The translations under genes and the position numbers were made by a program. Of a DNA stretch of 10,470 nt, positions 1-6,040 are shown piece after piece (positions within the stretch are counted from its first letter, which is position 1; the number at the start of each line of letters is the position of its first letter). Under the pieces are notes generated by a model that was given only the letters and a program-made list of their open reading frames with translations, did no database searches and was not told where the DNA came from. This DNA is from an uncultured Clostridia bacterium (GTDB taxonomy: Bacteria; Bacillota; Clostridia; Peptostreptococcales; Anaerovoracaceae). Location: contig CALDNM010000084.1 in the NCBI GenBank assembly GCA_937915045.1, positions 1 to 10,470 of the forward strand, given 5' to 3'.

Positions 1-284
1 TCGAGAAGCACTTTGCCCACAGGGTCTTCGAGTTCGCGCAGTCCTGTTATGCCCGCCAGAACATCGGAGAGCTTGTGTTCATCGAATTTAAGGCGCCCAA
101 GAATCGGGCCCGGCAGATCTTTACCGTTTTCGAGATCCCGATCATTGGCCGCAAAGATCATATCTTTGTTTTTCGTGAGAGCTTCTGCGATCATGAAGAG
201 TGCTTCATTGCGCTGCTCTTCGGAAGTGCCTCCGAGTATATAGCTGTCCGCTTTTACTTTTCTGGCTGTTTCTTTGTAATCCAT
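1..284 (-). CDS. proA: Glutamate-5-semialdehyde dehydrogenase (gamma-glutamyl phosphate reductase), N-terminal part
   Basis: This is the first 94 residues of a gene that reads leftwards and is cut by the window edge. ProA reduces gamma-glutamyl phosphate with NADPH to glutamate-5-semialdehyde, the second step of proline synthesis, in the cytoplasm. The visible part follows the start of the family: a helical N-terminus, then AANDRD (about 45-50), a GRLKFDEHKL stretch (63-72) and the typical LEDPVGKV (85-92). The catalytic cysteine and most of the cofactor site lie outside the window. The ATG at 284 has an AAAGGAT Shine-Dalgarno about 9 bases upstream, inside the exonuclease gene that overlaps it by 31 bp in another frame. 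Translation is therefore probably coupled to that gene. proB and proC lie on the opposite strand, so the usual proBA operon is split here. I recognised this gene by translating the edge directly and am confident of the family. Confidence 0.9.
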   Translation of the reverse strand, partial: MDYKETARKVKADSYILGGTSEEQRNEALFMIAEALTKNKDMIFAANDRDLENGKDLPGPILGRLKFDEHKLSDVLAGITGLRELEDPVGKVLL

Positions 285-1276
285 TTTTCGATTATCCTTT
301 CAAGAAATTTTATTATGAGCTCGTTCATTTGCCCATATAATACTTCATCGTCCGTTTTGAGAGCGAGGAACCCGTCCGTTTCTCCAGGGTATTTTTCAAA
401 TTCAGTCTCGCTGAGACCAAGAGCGGCGATATCCGCGAAGGTCACACCGCGCGTCGTGATCAGCCGGAGCGTGGCTTTGAACCTTCCGCTTTTCGCGGAG
501 AAGTCATACCGAAGCCCGGTTTCGTCTCCCTGATCCACCGCGCTGAACGGCATCGTGTCCTGAACTCCGTTCACCGTCAACTCGTTTTTTGTCAGCTTTA
601 TATCCTCGGCTGTCAGCCGGCATCCCGACTTCGCGACAGGAAACCCCAGCGACGTCATAGCCGCGTGCAGATCAGATTCCTTCAGCACACCGAGAAGTTT
701 ATACAATTGTAACACATCATCACTGTTGTGCAACAGAATTTGGCGTTTCAGCTCAGTGTCGCCCGTTGACAGCCAGTCGAAGTACATACCGACGCTGTCG
801 CCTCCGCTTATCAAGTCGCTCCGGCTGCTCCAGAGCCCCATGAAATTTTCAACAGTCTTCTGCTTAAGATTTGGCATGAACTGCCTGAGCGGTGAGTGTT
901 TTCTGATGACCGAAAAGAGATCGAGGTCATACGGTACGGGCGTTTTTTCGAGGCAGTAACGCGCGTATCTGCGCGACAGGAACGGCAGGTCGAAAGAGCT
1001 TCCGTTGTACGTGACTACCATGTCGAGCTTTCCCAGATCTTCACTTATGGCATGAAGAAGAAACTCCTCATCATCAAGCGAGTCCGCAAAGTATTGCACC
1101 GTCGTGACATGATCACCTTCGGGTATCAGAAGACCCGTAAGGATGCAAGAGCAGTTTGACGGAGAGAGTCCCGTAGTTTCTATGTCGAAAACGCCCCATC
1201 TCGCGCTGCCAAAATACTGATCGAACGGAGCATATGAGAATTTAGGATATTCAGTTGTGTTTCTTATTACATCCAT
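254..1276 (-). CDS. YprB-like ribonuclease H-fold 3'-5' exonuclease (DEDD superfamily)
   Basis: A 340-residue cytoplasmic protein with an N-terminal RNase H-like exonuclease domain of the YprB/COG3359 type. The three exonuclease motifs are visible: DIETTG with D31 and E33 (Exo I), NGSSFDLPFL with N91 and D96 (Exo II), and HNSDDVLQL with H183 and D187 (Exo III). A full metal-binding set is therefore present. Residues about 200-340 form a second region that I cannot assign. B. subtilis YprB is longer. The substrate of this family is not established, so DNA or RNA processing is inferred. The ATG at 1276 is the first usable start: an in-frame stop lies a few codons upstream. It has no Shine-Dalgarno, and a TATAAT box sits only 6 bases before it. 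The 3' end overlaps proA by 31 bp, so the two are probably co-transcribed; no link to proline synthesis is known. Confidence 0.82.
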   Translation of the reverse strand: MDVIRNTTEYPKFSYAPFDQYFGSARWGVFDIETTGLSPSNCSCILTGLLIPEGDHVTTVQYFADSLDDEEFLLHAISEDLGKLDMVVTYNGSSFDLPFLSRRYARYCLEKTPVPYDLDLFSVIRKHSPLRQFMPNLKQKTVENFMGLWSSRSDLISGGDSVGMYFDWLSTGDTELKRQILLHNSDDVLQLYKLLGVLKESDLHAAMTSLGFPVAKSGCRLTAEDIKLTKNELTVNGVQDTMPFSAVDQGDETGLRYDFSAKSGRFKATLRLITTRGVTFADIAALGLSETEFEKYPGETDGFLALKTDDEVLYGQMNELIIKFLERIIEKWITKKQPEK

Positions 1277-1282
1277 GCGACT

Positions 1283-1288
1283 ATTATA
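1283..1288 (-). promoter_or_regulatory. Candidate -10 box of the exonuclease-proA transcript
   Basis: On the minus strand a perfect TATAAT occupies 1288-1283. A -35 is poor: TTGAAA at 1308-1303 is only 14 bases away, and T-rich sequence lies further up. Normal spacing from this box would put the transcript start at or within a base or two of the A of the exonuclease ATG (1276), giving a leaderless or nearly leaderless message. Confidence 0.5.
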
Positions 1289-1306
1289 CTACACGCTCGC
1301 TTTTTC

Positions 1307-1344
1307 AAAAAACAAAATAGGCTGCTAAAGCAGTCTATTTTGTT
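1307..1344 (-). terminator. Intrinsic terminator reading leftwards
   Basis: The 34-bp inverted repeat 1311-1344 has 10-bp outer arms (AACAAAATAG / CTATTTTGTT), one G-T wobble and 5-bp inner arms (CTGCT / AGCAG) around a 2-base centre. On the minus strand the T-run 1312-1307 follows directly, which suits an intrinsic terminator. On the plus strand no T-run follows, and no plus-strand gene lies upstream. It must therefore serve a minus-strand transcript that starts between here and proB. Confidence 0.6.
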
Positions 1345-1396
1345 CAAAAGGGGTATTGGGATTAGAGATTAATAAGGTTATCAGGGGGATAACCTC
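1307..1396 (-). ncRNA. Candidate small RNA with C-rich hairpin loop and intrinsic terminator
   Basis: Read on the minus strand, this stretch looks like a self-contained transcript of about 90 nt. A promoter-like pair, TTGCTT (1431-1426) and TACACT (1408-1403) with a 17-base spacer, predicts a start near 1396. An 8-bp hairpin begins there: AGGTTATC, loop CCCCT, GATAACCT (1395-1375). About 30 mostly unpaired bases follow, including ACCCC. A strong hairpin at 1344-1311 and the T-run 1312-1307 then end it. No convincing open reading frame fits. Loops with runs of C are known in Gram-positive regulatory RNAs that pair with Shine-Dalgarno sites, such as the RsaE/RoxS type. That role here is inference. 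The terminator stem is solid; the promoter is weak. Confidence 0.42.
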
Positions 1397-1541
1397 AAAG
1401 ATAGTGTACAAGATTGTTAAGAAAAAAGCAAGCCATTTAATACGAATTTTAGATAAAAGTTCAGTTTTTCGATAAATGAGCGAGCAGCCATTAAAACAGA
1501 CCTGGCGCGGCTTGGCGCGGCACAAAGTTTACAATATATTT
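1397..1541. other. Rest of the divergent intergenic region, no convincing gene
   Basis: This AT-rich stretch holds the weak promoter of the small-RNA candidate (1403-1431) and a 9-bp direct repeat (1503-1521). A minus-strand frame of 66 codons (1525-1325) has a hydrophobic stretch in its middle. It starts with TTG without a ribosome site, and its stop lies in the terminator loop, so I do not call it a gene. Confidence 0.5.
1503..1521. repeat. 9-bp direct repeat, GC-rich
   Basis: TGGCGCGGC occurs at 1503-1511 and again at 1513-1521, a period of 10 bp or about one helical turn. It is a GC-rich patch in an AT-rich spacer, about 40 bp upstream of the proB -10 box. It could be a protein-binding site or chance. 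Confidence 0.5.
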
Positions 1542-1574
1542 TATCACGTAAAAGTGGTATAATATCACGTAAAA
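1542..1574. promoter_or_regulatory. proB promoter flanked by 12-bp direct repeats (putative operator)
   Basis: An extended -10 element, TGG-TATAAT (1555-1563), is the likely proB promoter. The -35 position is poor, as is common for extended -10 promoters. The 12-mer TATCACGTAAAA occurs at 1542-1553 and 1563-1574, exactly 21 bp apart, about two helical turns. The copies bracket the -10 box and cover the expected start near 1570. A repressor bound to both could block transcription. No regulator is identified. Confidence 0.55.
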
Positions 1575-1603
1575 CAAGTAAAAGATCGAAAGGGAAAAAC
1601 GCA

Positions 1604-2407
1604 ATGGACGCTATTAGTGAAACACTGCAGAACAGCAGAAAAATAGTTATAAAGATCGGAAGCAATGTCCTCGCGACAGATGATGGAAAAGTCGACCGTG
1701 AAGCAGTCGCGACCATAGTCGGACAGATAAACGACATGATCTCAAGGGGCAAGGAAGCGATAGTTGTATCATCCGGGGCCGGAGCGTTCGGAGCCGGAGC
1801 TATCAATAAACTCATGATGAGAAAAGACATACATAATTATCAGGCCCTCTGCGCGATAGGACAGGTCGAGATGATGATGGCGTATAAAGAGTTTTTCGCG
1901 AAAAATGGTACGCACGTAGCGCAGATGCTCCTCACACGCGATGACTTCGCGAACGAACAGAGGACACTGCATATCAGGAACACACTCTTCACACTTATCG
2001 ATGAAGGCATAGTCCCGATAATAAATGAAAATGACACAGTCAGCGTAGATGAGATCAAATCGATAGGCGACAATGATACGCTTGGCGCGCTCACTGCTCA
2101 GCTTTGGAACGCGGACTGTTACATAATACTTTCAGATATCGATGGGGTATTCGACAAGAATCCAAAAGAATTCGATGACGCGGAACTCGTTGAAGAAGTG
2201 TACGATATCGATGGACTGCTTCAGGAGATAAGCATCTCCGGCACGAGCCAGTTCGGGAAAGGCGGCATACATACCAAGATCGAAGCGGCAAGACGCCTCG
2301 GCGAATATGGGATACCTACAATACTGCTCAACGGGACAGAAAAGAATATCATAACAGAGGCGCGCGAAGGCGAAGCGTCCGGTACGGGATTCTTTTTCAA
2401 CAGATAG
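1604..2407 (+). CDS. proB: Glutamate 5-kinase, short form without PUA domain
   Basis: ProB phosphorylates L-glutamate with ATP to gamma-glutamyl phosphate, the first step of proline synthesis, in the cytoplasm. The 267 residues are one amino-acid-kinase domain: KIGSN (17-21, phosphate binding), VVSSGAG (54-60), NENDTVSVDE (141-150), GDND (155-158), LSDIDG (176-181) and GKGGIHTKI (218-226). Many ProB proteins run to about 370 residues because of a C-terminal PUA domain; it is absent here, and the protein ends normally right after the kinase fold. PUA-less forms are known in bacteria, so this is probably not a truncation. The ATG at 1604 has a GAAAGGG site 9 bases upstream. It is the first gene of the proB-proC-nudF run and is preceded by its own promoter with flanking repeats. 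Confidence 0.95.
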   Translation: MDAISETLQNSRKIVIKIGSNVLATDDGKVDREAVATIVGQINDMISRGKEAIVVSSGAGAFGAGAINKLMMRKDIHNYQALCAIGQVEMMMAYKEFFAKNGTHVAQMLLTRDDFANEQRTLHIRNTLFTLIDEGIVPIINENDTVSVDEIKSIGDNDTLGALTAQLWNADCYIILSDIDGVFDKNPKEFDDAELVEEVYDIDGLLQEISISGTSQFGKGGIHTKIEAARRLGEYGIPTILLNGTEKNIITEAREGEASGTGFFFNR

Positions 2408-2423
2408 ATACAGGAGGATCGAA

Positions 2424-3230
2424 ATGAAAATAGGAGTCATAGGCACCGGGAATATGGGCGGTGCGATCATGAGAGGATATGGCAGAAATGCCTCGGCGAA
2501 CGGAGATGAGATCATCGCTTTCAGCAGGACGAGATCGAAGCTGGAAAAAGTTTGTGAGGATGCCGGAGCTGTTCCTGCTGATTCCATGAGCGAACTCATA
2601 AAGGACAGTGATGTGGTCCTGCTCGCTATGGAGCCGAAGAATATCAGGGACAATATCTCGAACATCGCTAAGGACTTCACAGAAGATAAACTTCTGATCT
2701 CCGTTGCGGCGGGGATCGATATAAATTTTTTTGAGGACAATATCGGAGCGGGGACCATGGTCGTACGCGCTATGCCGAACATGCCGGCCAAGGTCGGAGA
2801 AGGAATGAGTTCACTCAGCAGAAACATGAAAGTTACTGACAGAGCGTTCACGAAAGCCATCGATATTTTTGAAGGCGTGGGGAAAGCCGAAGAAGTCGAC
2901 GAGAGCCTGATAGACGCTGTCGGCGGAGTATCCGGAAGCAGCCCGGCATATACATATATGTATATAGAAGCGCTCGCGCAGTGCGCGGTGAAAAACGGGA
3001 TGGAATACGATCAGGCGGTCAGGTTCGCGGCGCAGGCAGTGCTTGGCGCGGCAAAGATGGTACTGGCATCCGACGAATCCCCTGATGATCTCAGGAAGGC
3101 AGTCTGCACTGAAGGCGGGTCCACGATCGAAGGTTACAAGAAACTTGTTGAAATGGGATTCACAGAAGATATCATGGAAGGCATGCAGGCTACGGTCAAC
3201 AGAACTATAGAAATGGCGAAGGGAAAATAA
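2424..3230 (+). CDS. proC: Pyrroline-5-carboxylate reductase
   Basis: ProC reduces pyrroline-5-carboxylate with NAD(P)H to proline, the last step of the pathway, in the cytoplasm. The 268 residues match the usual length. The N-terminal Rossmann fold begins with GTGNMGGAI (7-15). RAMPNMPAKVGEG (115-127) corresponds to the family's MPN-PA motif. The C-terminal dimer domain carries GGVSGSSPAY (167-176) and TEGGSTIEG (229-237), which bind substrate. An AGGAGG site at 2412-2417 precedes the ATG by 6 bases. The gene lies 16 bp after proB and 2 bp before the NUDIX gene, so it is almost certainly co-transcribed with both. Together with proB and the divergent proA it completes proline synthesis from glutamate. 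Confidence 0.96.
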   Translation: MKIGVIGTGNMGGAIMRGYGRNASANGDEIIAFSRTRSKLEKVCEDAGAVPADSMSELIKDSDVVLLAMEPKNIRDNISNIAKDFTEDKLLISVAAGIDINFFEDNIGAGTMVVRAMPNMPAKVGEGMSSLSRNMKVTDRAFTKAIDIFEGVGKAEEVDESLIDAVGGVSGSSPAYTYMYIEALAQCAVKNGMEYDQAVRFAAQAVLGAAKMVLASDESPDDLRKAVCTEGGSTIEGYKKLVEMGFTEDIMEGMQATVNRTIEMAKGK

Positions 3231-3232
3231 AG

Positions 3233-3778
3233 ATGAAACCTGTCGAAGAAAAGACAATTGAAACACAGAGAATATATGAAGGCAGAGTGATCAATCTCAG
3301 AAAAGACAAGGTCACAGTCAAAGAAGGAAGGACTTCGTGGCGCGAGGTCGTCGAAAATAATGGCGGCGCGGTCGCGGTCCCGATCAACGAAAAAGGCGAG
3401 ATCATCATGGTCCGTCAGTTCAGGAAACCTTTTGACAAGGTCATACTTGAAGCGCCTGCCGGAAAGATAGAACCTGGCGAAGAACCGGACACAACAGTCA
3501 GGCGGGAACTGCGCGAAGAGACAGGCTTTACAGCTGACTCATACGAGCTTCTCACAGTCATGTATCCATCAGTAGGATATACGACAGAAAAACTGTATAT
3601 CTATCTATGTACCGGACTTCACAAGGGCGAGACCGATTTCGACTTCAATGAATCGCTCGAAATATATAATTATGATTATAAAGAAATATATAATAAAGTT
3701 CTGAACGGTGAGATCCACGATGGCAAGACGATCGTAGGCGTTCTCATGGCTGCTCCGAAATTGCGGCAGTTATTGTAA
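3233..3778 (+). CDS. nudF: NUDIX hydrolase, probable ADP-ribose pyrophosphatase
   Basis: A 181-residue cytoplasmic hydrolase. The full NUDIX box spans residues 77-99: it starts GKIEPGE and ends RELREETGF, fitting the pattern G-x5-E-x7-RE-U-x-EE-x-G-U, with the glutamates that bind the metal present. The region before it (GAVAVP, 45-50; MVRQFRKP, 59-66; LEAPAGKIEPGEE, 72-84) is typical of ADP-ribose pyrophosphatases, which split ADP-ribose into AMP and ribose-5-phosphate. Substrate preference is inferred from these flanks. The ATG lies 2 bp after the proC stop, and its AAGGGA ribosome site is inside the proC 3' end, so it is co-transcribed with proC. It is followed by xerD; in B. subtilis nudF also lies close to xerD (ripX). 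Confidence 0.9.
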   Translation: MKPVEEKTIETQRIYEGRVINLRKDKVTVKEGRTSWREVVENNGGAVAVPINEKGEIIMVRQFRKPFDKVILEAPAGKIEPGEEPDTTVRRELREETGFTADSYELLTVMYPSVGYTTEKLYIYLCTGLHKGETDFDFNESLEIYNYDYKEIYNKVLNGEIHDGKTIVGVLMAAPKLRQLL

Positions 3779-3801
3779 ACCACATTGATGTGGGGTATAC
3801 T
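3773..3801 (+). promoter_or_regulatory. xerD promoter with palindromic spacer (putative operator)
   Basis: TTGTAA (3773-3778, containing the nudF stop) and TATACT (3796-3801) are separated by 17 bases, a good SigA arrangement. The spacer holds a perfect palindrome, CCACAT-TG-ATGTGG (3780-3793). No T-run follows, so it is not a terminator. A two-base centre suits a protein-binding site better than an RNA hairpin. The predicted start near 3808 lies after the TTG at 3801 and before the ATG at 3837, which supports the ATG as the xerD start. Confidence 0.55.
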
Positions 3802-3836
3802 TGAAAGTGAAGATCGAAAAGATCATCGGAGGACAA

Positions 3837-4718
3837 ATGTATTTAGACGGTTTTGTAGAGTACCTGCGCACGGAGAAACGGCGTTCGGGGAACACGCAGG
3901 AAGCGTATAAACGCGATTATCTGCATTTTGAGGAATTTGCAAGATCAAAAGGCATCTACGATCTGAAGGATGTATCAAACACCGAGATCGTATCATATCT
4001 TTTCAGACTTAAAGACGAGGGGAAATCGGCAGCTACCGTGAACAGGAAGCTTGCCTCTCTTCGCGCACTCTATACATACGTGAAGCAGGAAGGGATCGTC
4101 GACCGCAATCCTACGGAAGGGATCAAATCACCAAGAGTGGGAAGAAAAGAGATCGAGTATCTCAGCGTAGAAGAAGTGGAGCATTTATTATCTATTCCTG
4201 ATGAGCATGCGAAGGGAAGAAGAGATAAAGCGATACTTGAACTCATGTATGCTACGGGGATCAGAGTAAACGAGCTCGTGGCCACCGACGTTGAGGATGT
4301 CAATTTAAGAATAGGATTTTATACATGCAACGGCGAAGCCGGAAAGGCGAGGATCATTCCGATCGGGAGACCGGCCAGAAAGGCAGTCGAGTATTACATA
4401 TTCAATGTTCGTGACAAGCTTTTGAAAGAAAATGTCGATGAAAAAGCTCTGTTCGTGAACATGAGCGGCAAACGTATGACGAGGCAGGGGCTCTGGAAGC
4501 TCCTGAAGACATATGGGGACAAGGCCGGTCTTGGTGACAGGCTGACTCCGCATACGCTTAGAAATTCGTTCGCCGTCCACATGCTGCAGAATGGAGCGGA
4601 TCTCAAATCGCTTCAGGAACTCATGGGGCATGAAGACATTTCGGCGACGCAGATATATCTTTCAGTCACGAAGAACAGAATAAAGGATGTTTACGACAGA
4701 ACGCATCCAAGGGCATAA
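3837..4718 (+). CDS. xerD: Site-specific tyrosine recombinase XerD
   Basis: A 293-residue tyrosine recombinase of the XerC/XerD type, which resolves chromosome dimers at the dif site with its partner at division. The N-terminal SAM-like DNA-binding domain spans about 1-90. The catalytic domain carries R143 (ATGIRVNEL), K170 (GKARIIPIG), H239 and R242 (PHTLRNSF), H265 (ELMGHEDI) and the nucleophile Y274 (TQIYLSV). All six catalytic residues are present. The residue after R242 is Asn where many Xer proteins have His; this is not one of the core catalytic positions. I chose the ATG at 3837 because GGAGGA (3828-3833) lies just before it and the length fits. The frame stays open to a TTG at 3801, but that lies within the promoter. 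There are no phage or integron signs, and it sits among housekeeping genes, so it is the chromosomal Xer enzyme rather than an integrase. Confidence 0.9.
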   Translation: MYLDGFVEYLRTEKRRSGNTQEAYKRDYLHFEEFARSKGIYDLKDVSNTEIVSYLFRLKDEGKSAATVNRKLASLRALYTYVKQEGIVDRNPTEGIKSPRVGRKEIEYLSVEEVEHLLSIPDEHAKGRRDKAILELMYATGIRVNELVATDVEDVNLRIGFYTCNGEAGKARIIPIGRPARKAVEYYIFNVRDKLLKENVDEKALFVNMSGKRMTRQGLWKLLKTYGDKAGLGDRLTPHTLRNSFAVHMLQNGADLKSLQELMGHEDISATQIYLSVTKNRIKDVYDRTHPRA

Positions 4719-4733
4719 ACGGGAGAGCATTAT

Positions 4734-5867
4734 ATGAATTTACAGTTCTGGCAAGTAGTTATCGTGTATTTCTGCGCGTTCGCGGTCACGATGATATGTG
4801 TGCCTTTTACAATAAAAATAGCGGAGAAGACAGGGGGTATGGACATACCGACAGATAATAGACGTGTCCATACACATCCGATCCCAAGACTGGGCGGGGC
4901 GGCTATATTCATAGGCACCATGGCGGCGATAGTATTTGCTATGAGCATGCATTGGCTGGCCGGCGGAAAAGAACCGATATCCATGATGAAGCTCATAGGA
5001 GTCATTGTCGGAGGATGTCTGATCTGGCTTGAAGGCACGATCGATGATTATAAAAACCTGAAACCGATAGTCAAACTCGCGGCGCAGATAGGATGCGCCA
5101 GCGTAGTTTTCGCGTTTGGAGACAGTATAGGTGTGCTTCATAATTATTTCGGCACAGGCGCGGGAAATTTTGGCCTTGCGGGAGTCACATCATATTTTTT
5201 GACAGTTATATGGATAGTAGCTATCACAAATACCATCAACCTTGTTGATGGTGTCGACGGACTGGCCGCGGGACTCGTAGCGATAGCTTCGCTGTGCATA
5301 GCGTATGTAGCGTACATCTTCGGATATTATCCGGGCTGTCTGCTGCTTATGGCTGTGGCTGGAGGAGCTCTCGGATTTCTTCCTTATAACTTCTACCCGG
5401 CGAAAACATTCATGGGTGATGGGGGCTCTCAGTTCCTCGGATTCATGATAGCCGCGCTTTCGATACTTCAGCCGGTCAAGAGTACGACGATAGTCGCTGT
5501 CCTCATACCGGGGCTGGTACTCGCGCTTCCGATTTTTGATACGCTTTTCGCGATAATAAGAAGGAAGATCAACGGTCAGCCGATCATGAAGGCCGACAAG
5601 GGACATATCCACCACAGGCTCATGAAGGCAGGATTCGGACAGAGGCGTACTGTTCTCATCCTTTACGGAATGGCCGGAGTAATGGGCGTTGCGGCTGTCC
5701 TTTTCAGCAGGGGGCTTTACGTCGAATGCGTTGGGCTTGTAGCTGTAGCGTTCCTGTTCCTCGTGATAGTCCTGACGGACAGAAACAAAGTCCGTCCGGA
5801 GCTCAAAGATCCAACAGTAGTGATAAGAAAAGAAAACGGGACAGAAAACGAACCGGAAGATAAATAG
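4734..5867 (+). CDS. tagO: Undecaprenyl-phosphate GlcNAc-1-phosphate transferase (TagO/WecA family)
   Basis: A 377-residue polytopic membrane enzyme with about ten or eleven hydrophobic segments. It moves GlcNAc-1-phosphate from UDP-GlcNAc to undecaprenyl phosphate, the first step of teichoic-acid or other wall-polysaccharide synthesis, on the inner face of the membrane. Family motifs are all present: IDDYKNLKP (103-111, the aspartates that bind Mg), NTINLVDGVDGLAAG (166-180), MGDGGSQFLGF (227-237) and HIHHR (291-295). HIHHR marks the WecA/TagO branch; MraY differs here. The C-terminus (about 345-377) is a charged cytoplasmic tail. A GGGAG site about 9 bases before the ATG and a 15-bp gap after xerD suggest co-transcription with xerD. 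The intrinsic terminator after it closes the unit. Confidence 0.92.
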   Translation: MNLQFWQVVIVYFCAFAVTMICVPFTIKIAEKTGGMDIPTDNRRVHTHPIPRLGGAAIFIGTMAAIVFAMSMHWLAGGKEPISMMKLIGVIVGGCLIWLEGTIDDYKNLKPIVKLAAQIGCASVVFAFGDSIGVLHNYFGTGAGNFGLAGVTSYFLTVIWIVAITNTINLVDGVDGLAAGLVAIASLCIAYVAYIFGYYPGCLLLMAVAGGALGFLPYNFYPAKTFMGDGGSQFLGFMIAALSILQPVKSTTIVAVLIPGLVLALPIFDTLFAIIRRKINGQPIMKADKGHIHHRLMKAGFGQRRTVLILYGMAGVMGVAAVLFSRGLYVECVGLVAVAFLFLVIVLTDRNKVRPELKDPTVVIRKENGTENEPEDK

Positions 5868-5894
5868 CGCAAATATACAAAAAATGGGAAAACA

Positions 5895-5932
5895 GGCTAA
5901 TGTGAAAATAATGTGAACATTGGCCTTTTTTT
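5895..5932 (+). terminator. Intrinsic terminator after tagO
   Basis: The arms GGCTAATGT (5895-5903) and ACATTGGCC (5917-5925) form a 9-bp stem with one T-G wobble, followed directly by seven T (5926-5932). This is 27 bp after the tagO stop. Confidence 0.8.
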
Positions 5933-5933
5933 A

Positions 5934-5962
5934 TTGTACAGATTGTGACCGAATGGTAATAT
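5934..5962 (+). promoter_or_regulatory. Candidate promoter of the NlpC/P60 gene
   Basis: TTGTAC (5934-5939) and TAATAT (5957-5962) are 17 bases apart, and TGG directly precedes the second box as in extended -10 promoters. The match is moderate. It follows the tagO terminator and would give a leader of about 70 bases before the ATG at 6041. Nothing else is evident in the spacer. Confidence 0.4.
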
Positions 5963-6040
5963 TTCCACAGTGTTCAGTATTCTGTCATCATATAAAAGAA
6001 AGAAAGTATAGATGGCAATCAAACGGAAATAGAGGATCTT

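Noticed and set aside
1417..1491. Minus-strand ATG frame of 24 codons beginning MAARSFIEKL
   Set aside because: Only a weak AGG precedes it, it is short, and it crosses the candidate small-RNA promoter. Nothing supports translation.
1325..1525. Minus-strand frame of 66 codons with a hydrophobic middle, possible small membrane protein
   Set aside because: It starts with TTG, has no ribosome site, and its stop falls in the loop of the terminator hairpin. The region is better explained as a small RNA plus spacer.
2132..2860. Long minus-strand open frame of 242 codons opposite proB and proC
   Set aside because: It is antisense to two clearly conserved genes and spans their junction. It is a shadow of their codon pattern.
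2948..2965. 16-bp AT-only-rich perfect palindrome TATACATATATGTATA
   Set aside because: It lies in proC and encodes the conserved Tyr-rich helix after GSSPAY, so it is explained by codon choice.
3801..3836. TTG start that would add 12 residues to XerD
   Set aside because: It overlaps the -10 box of a well-spaced promoter. The ATG at 3837 has a GGAGGA site and fits the family start and length.
3837..4718. Tyrosine recombinase as part of an integrated mobile element
   Set aside because: No attachment-site repeats, tRNA gene, phage genes or change in base composition were seen. The sequence and neighbours fit chromosomal XerD.
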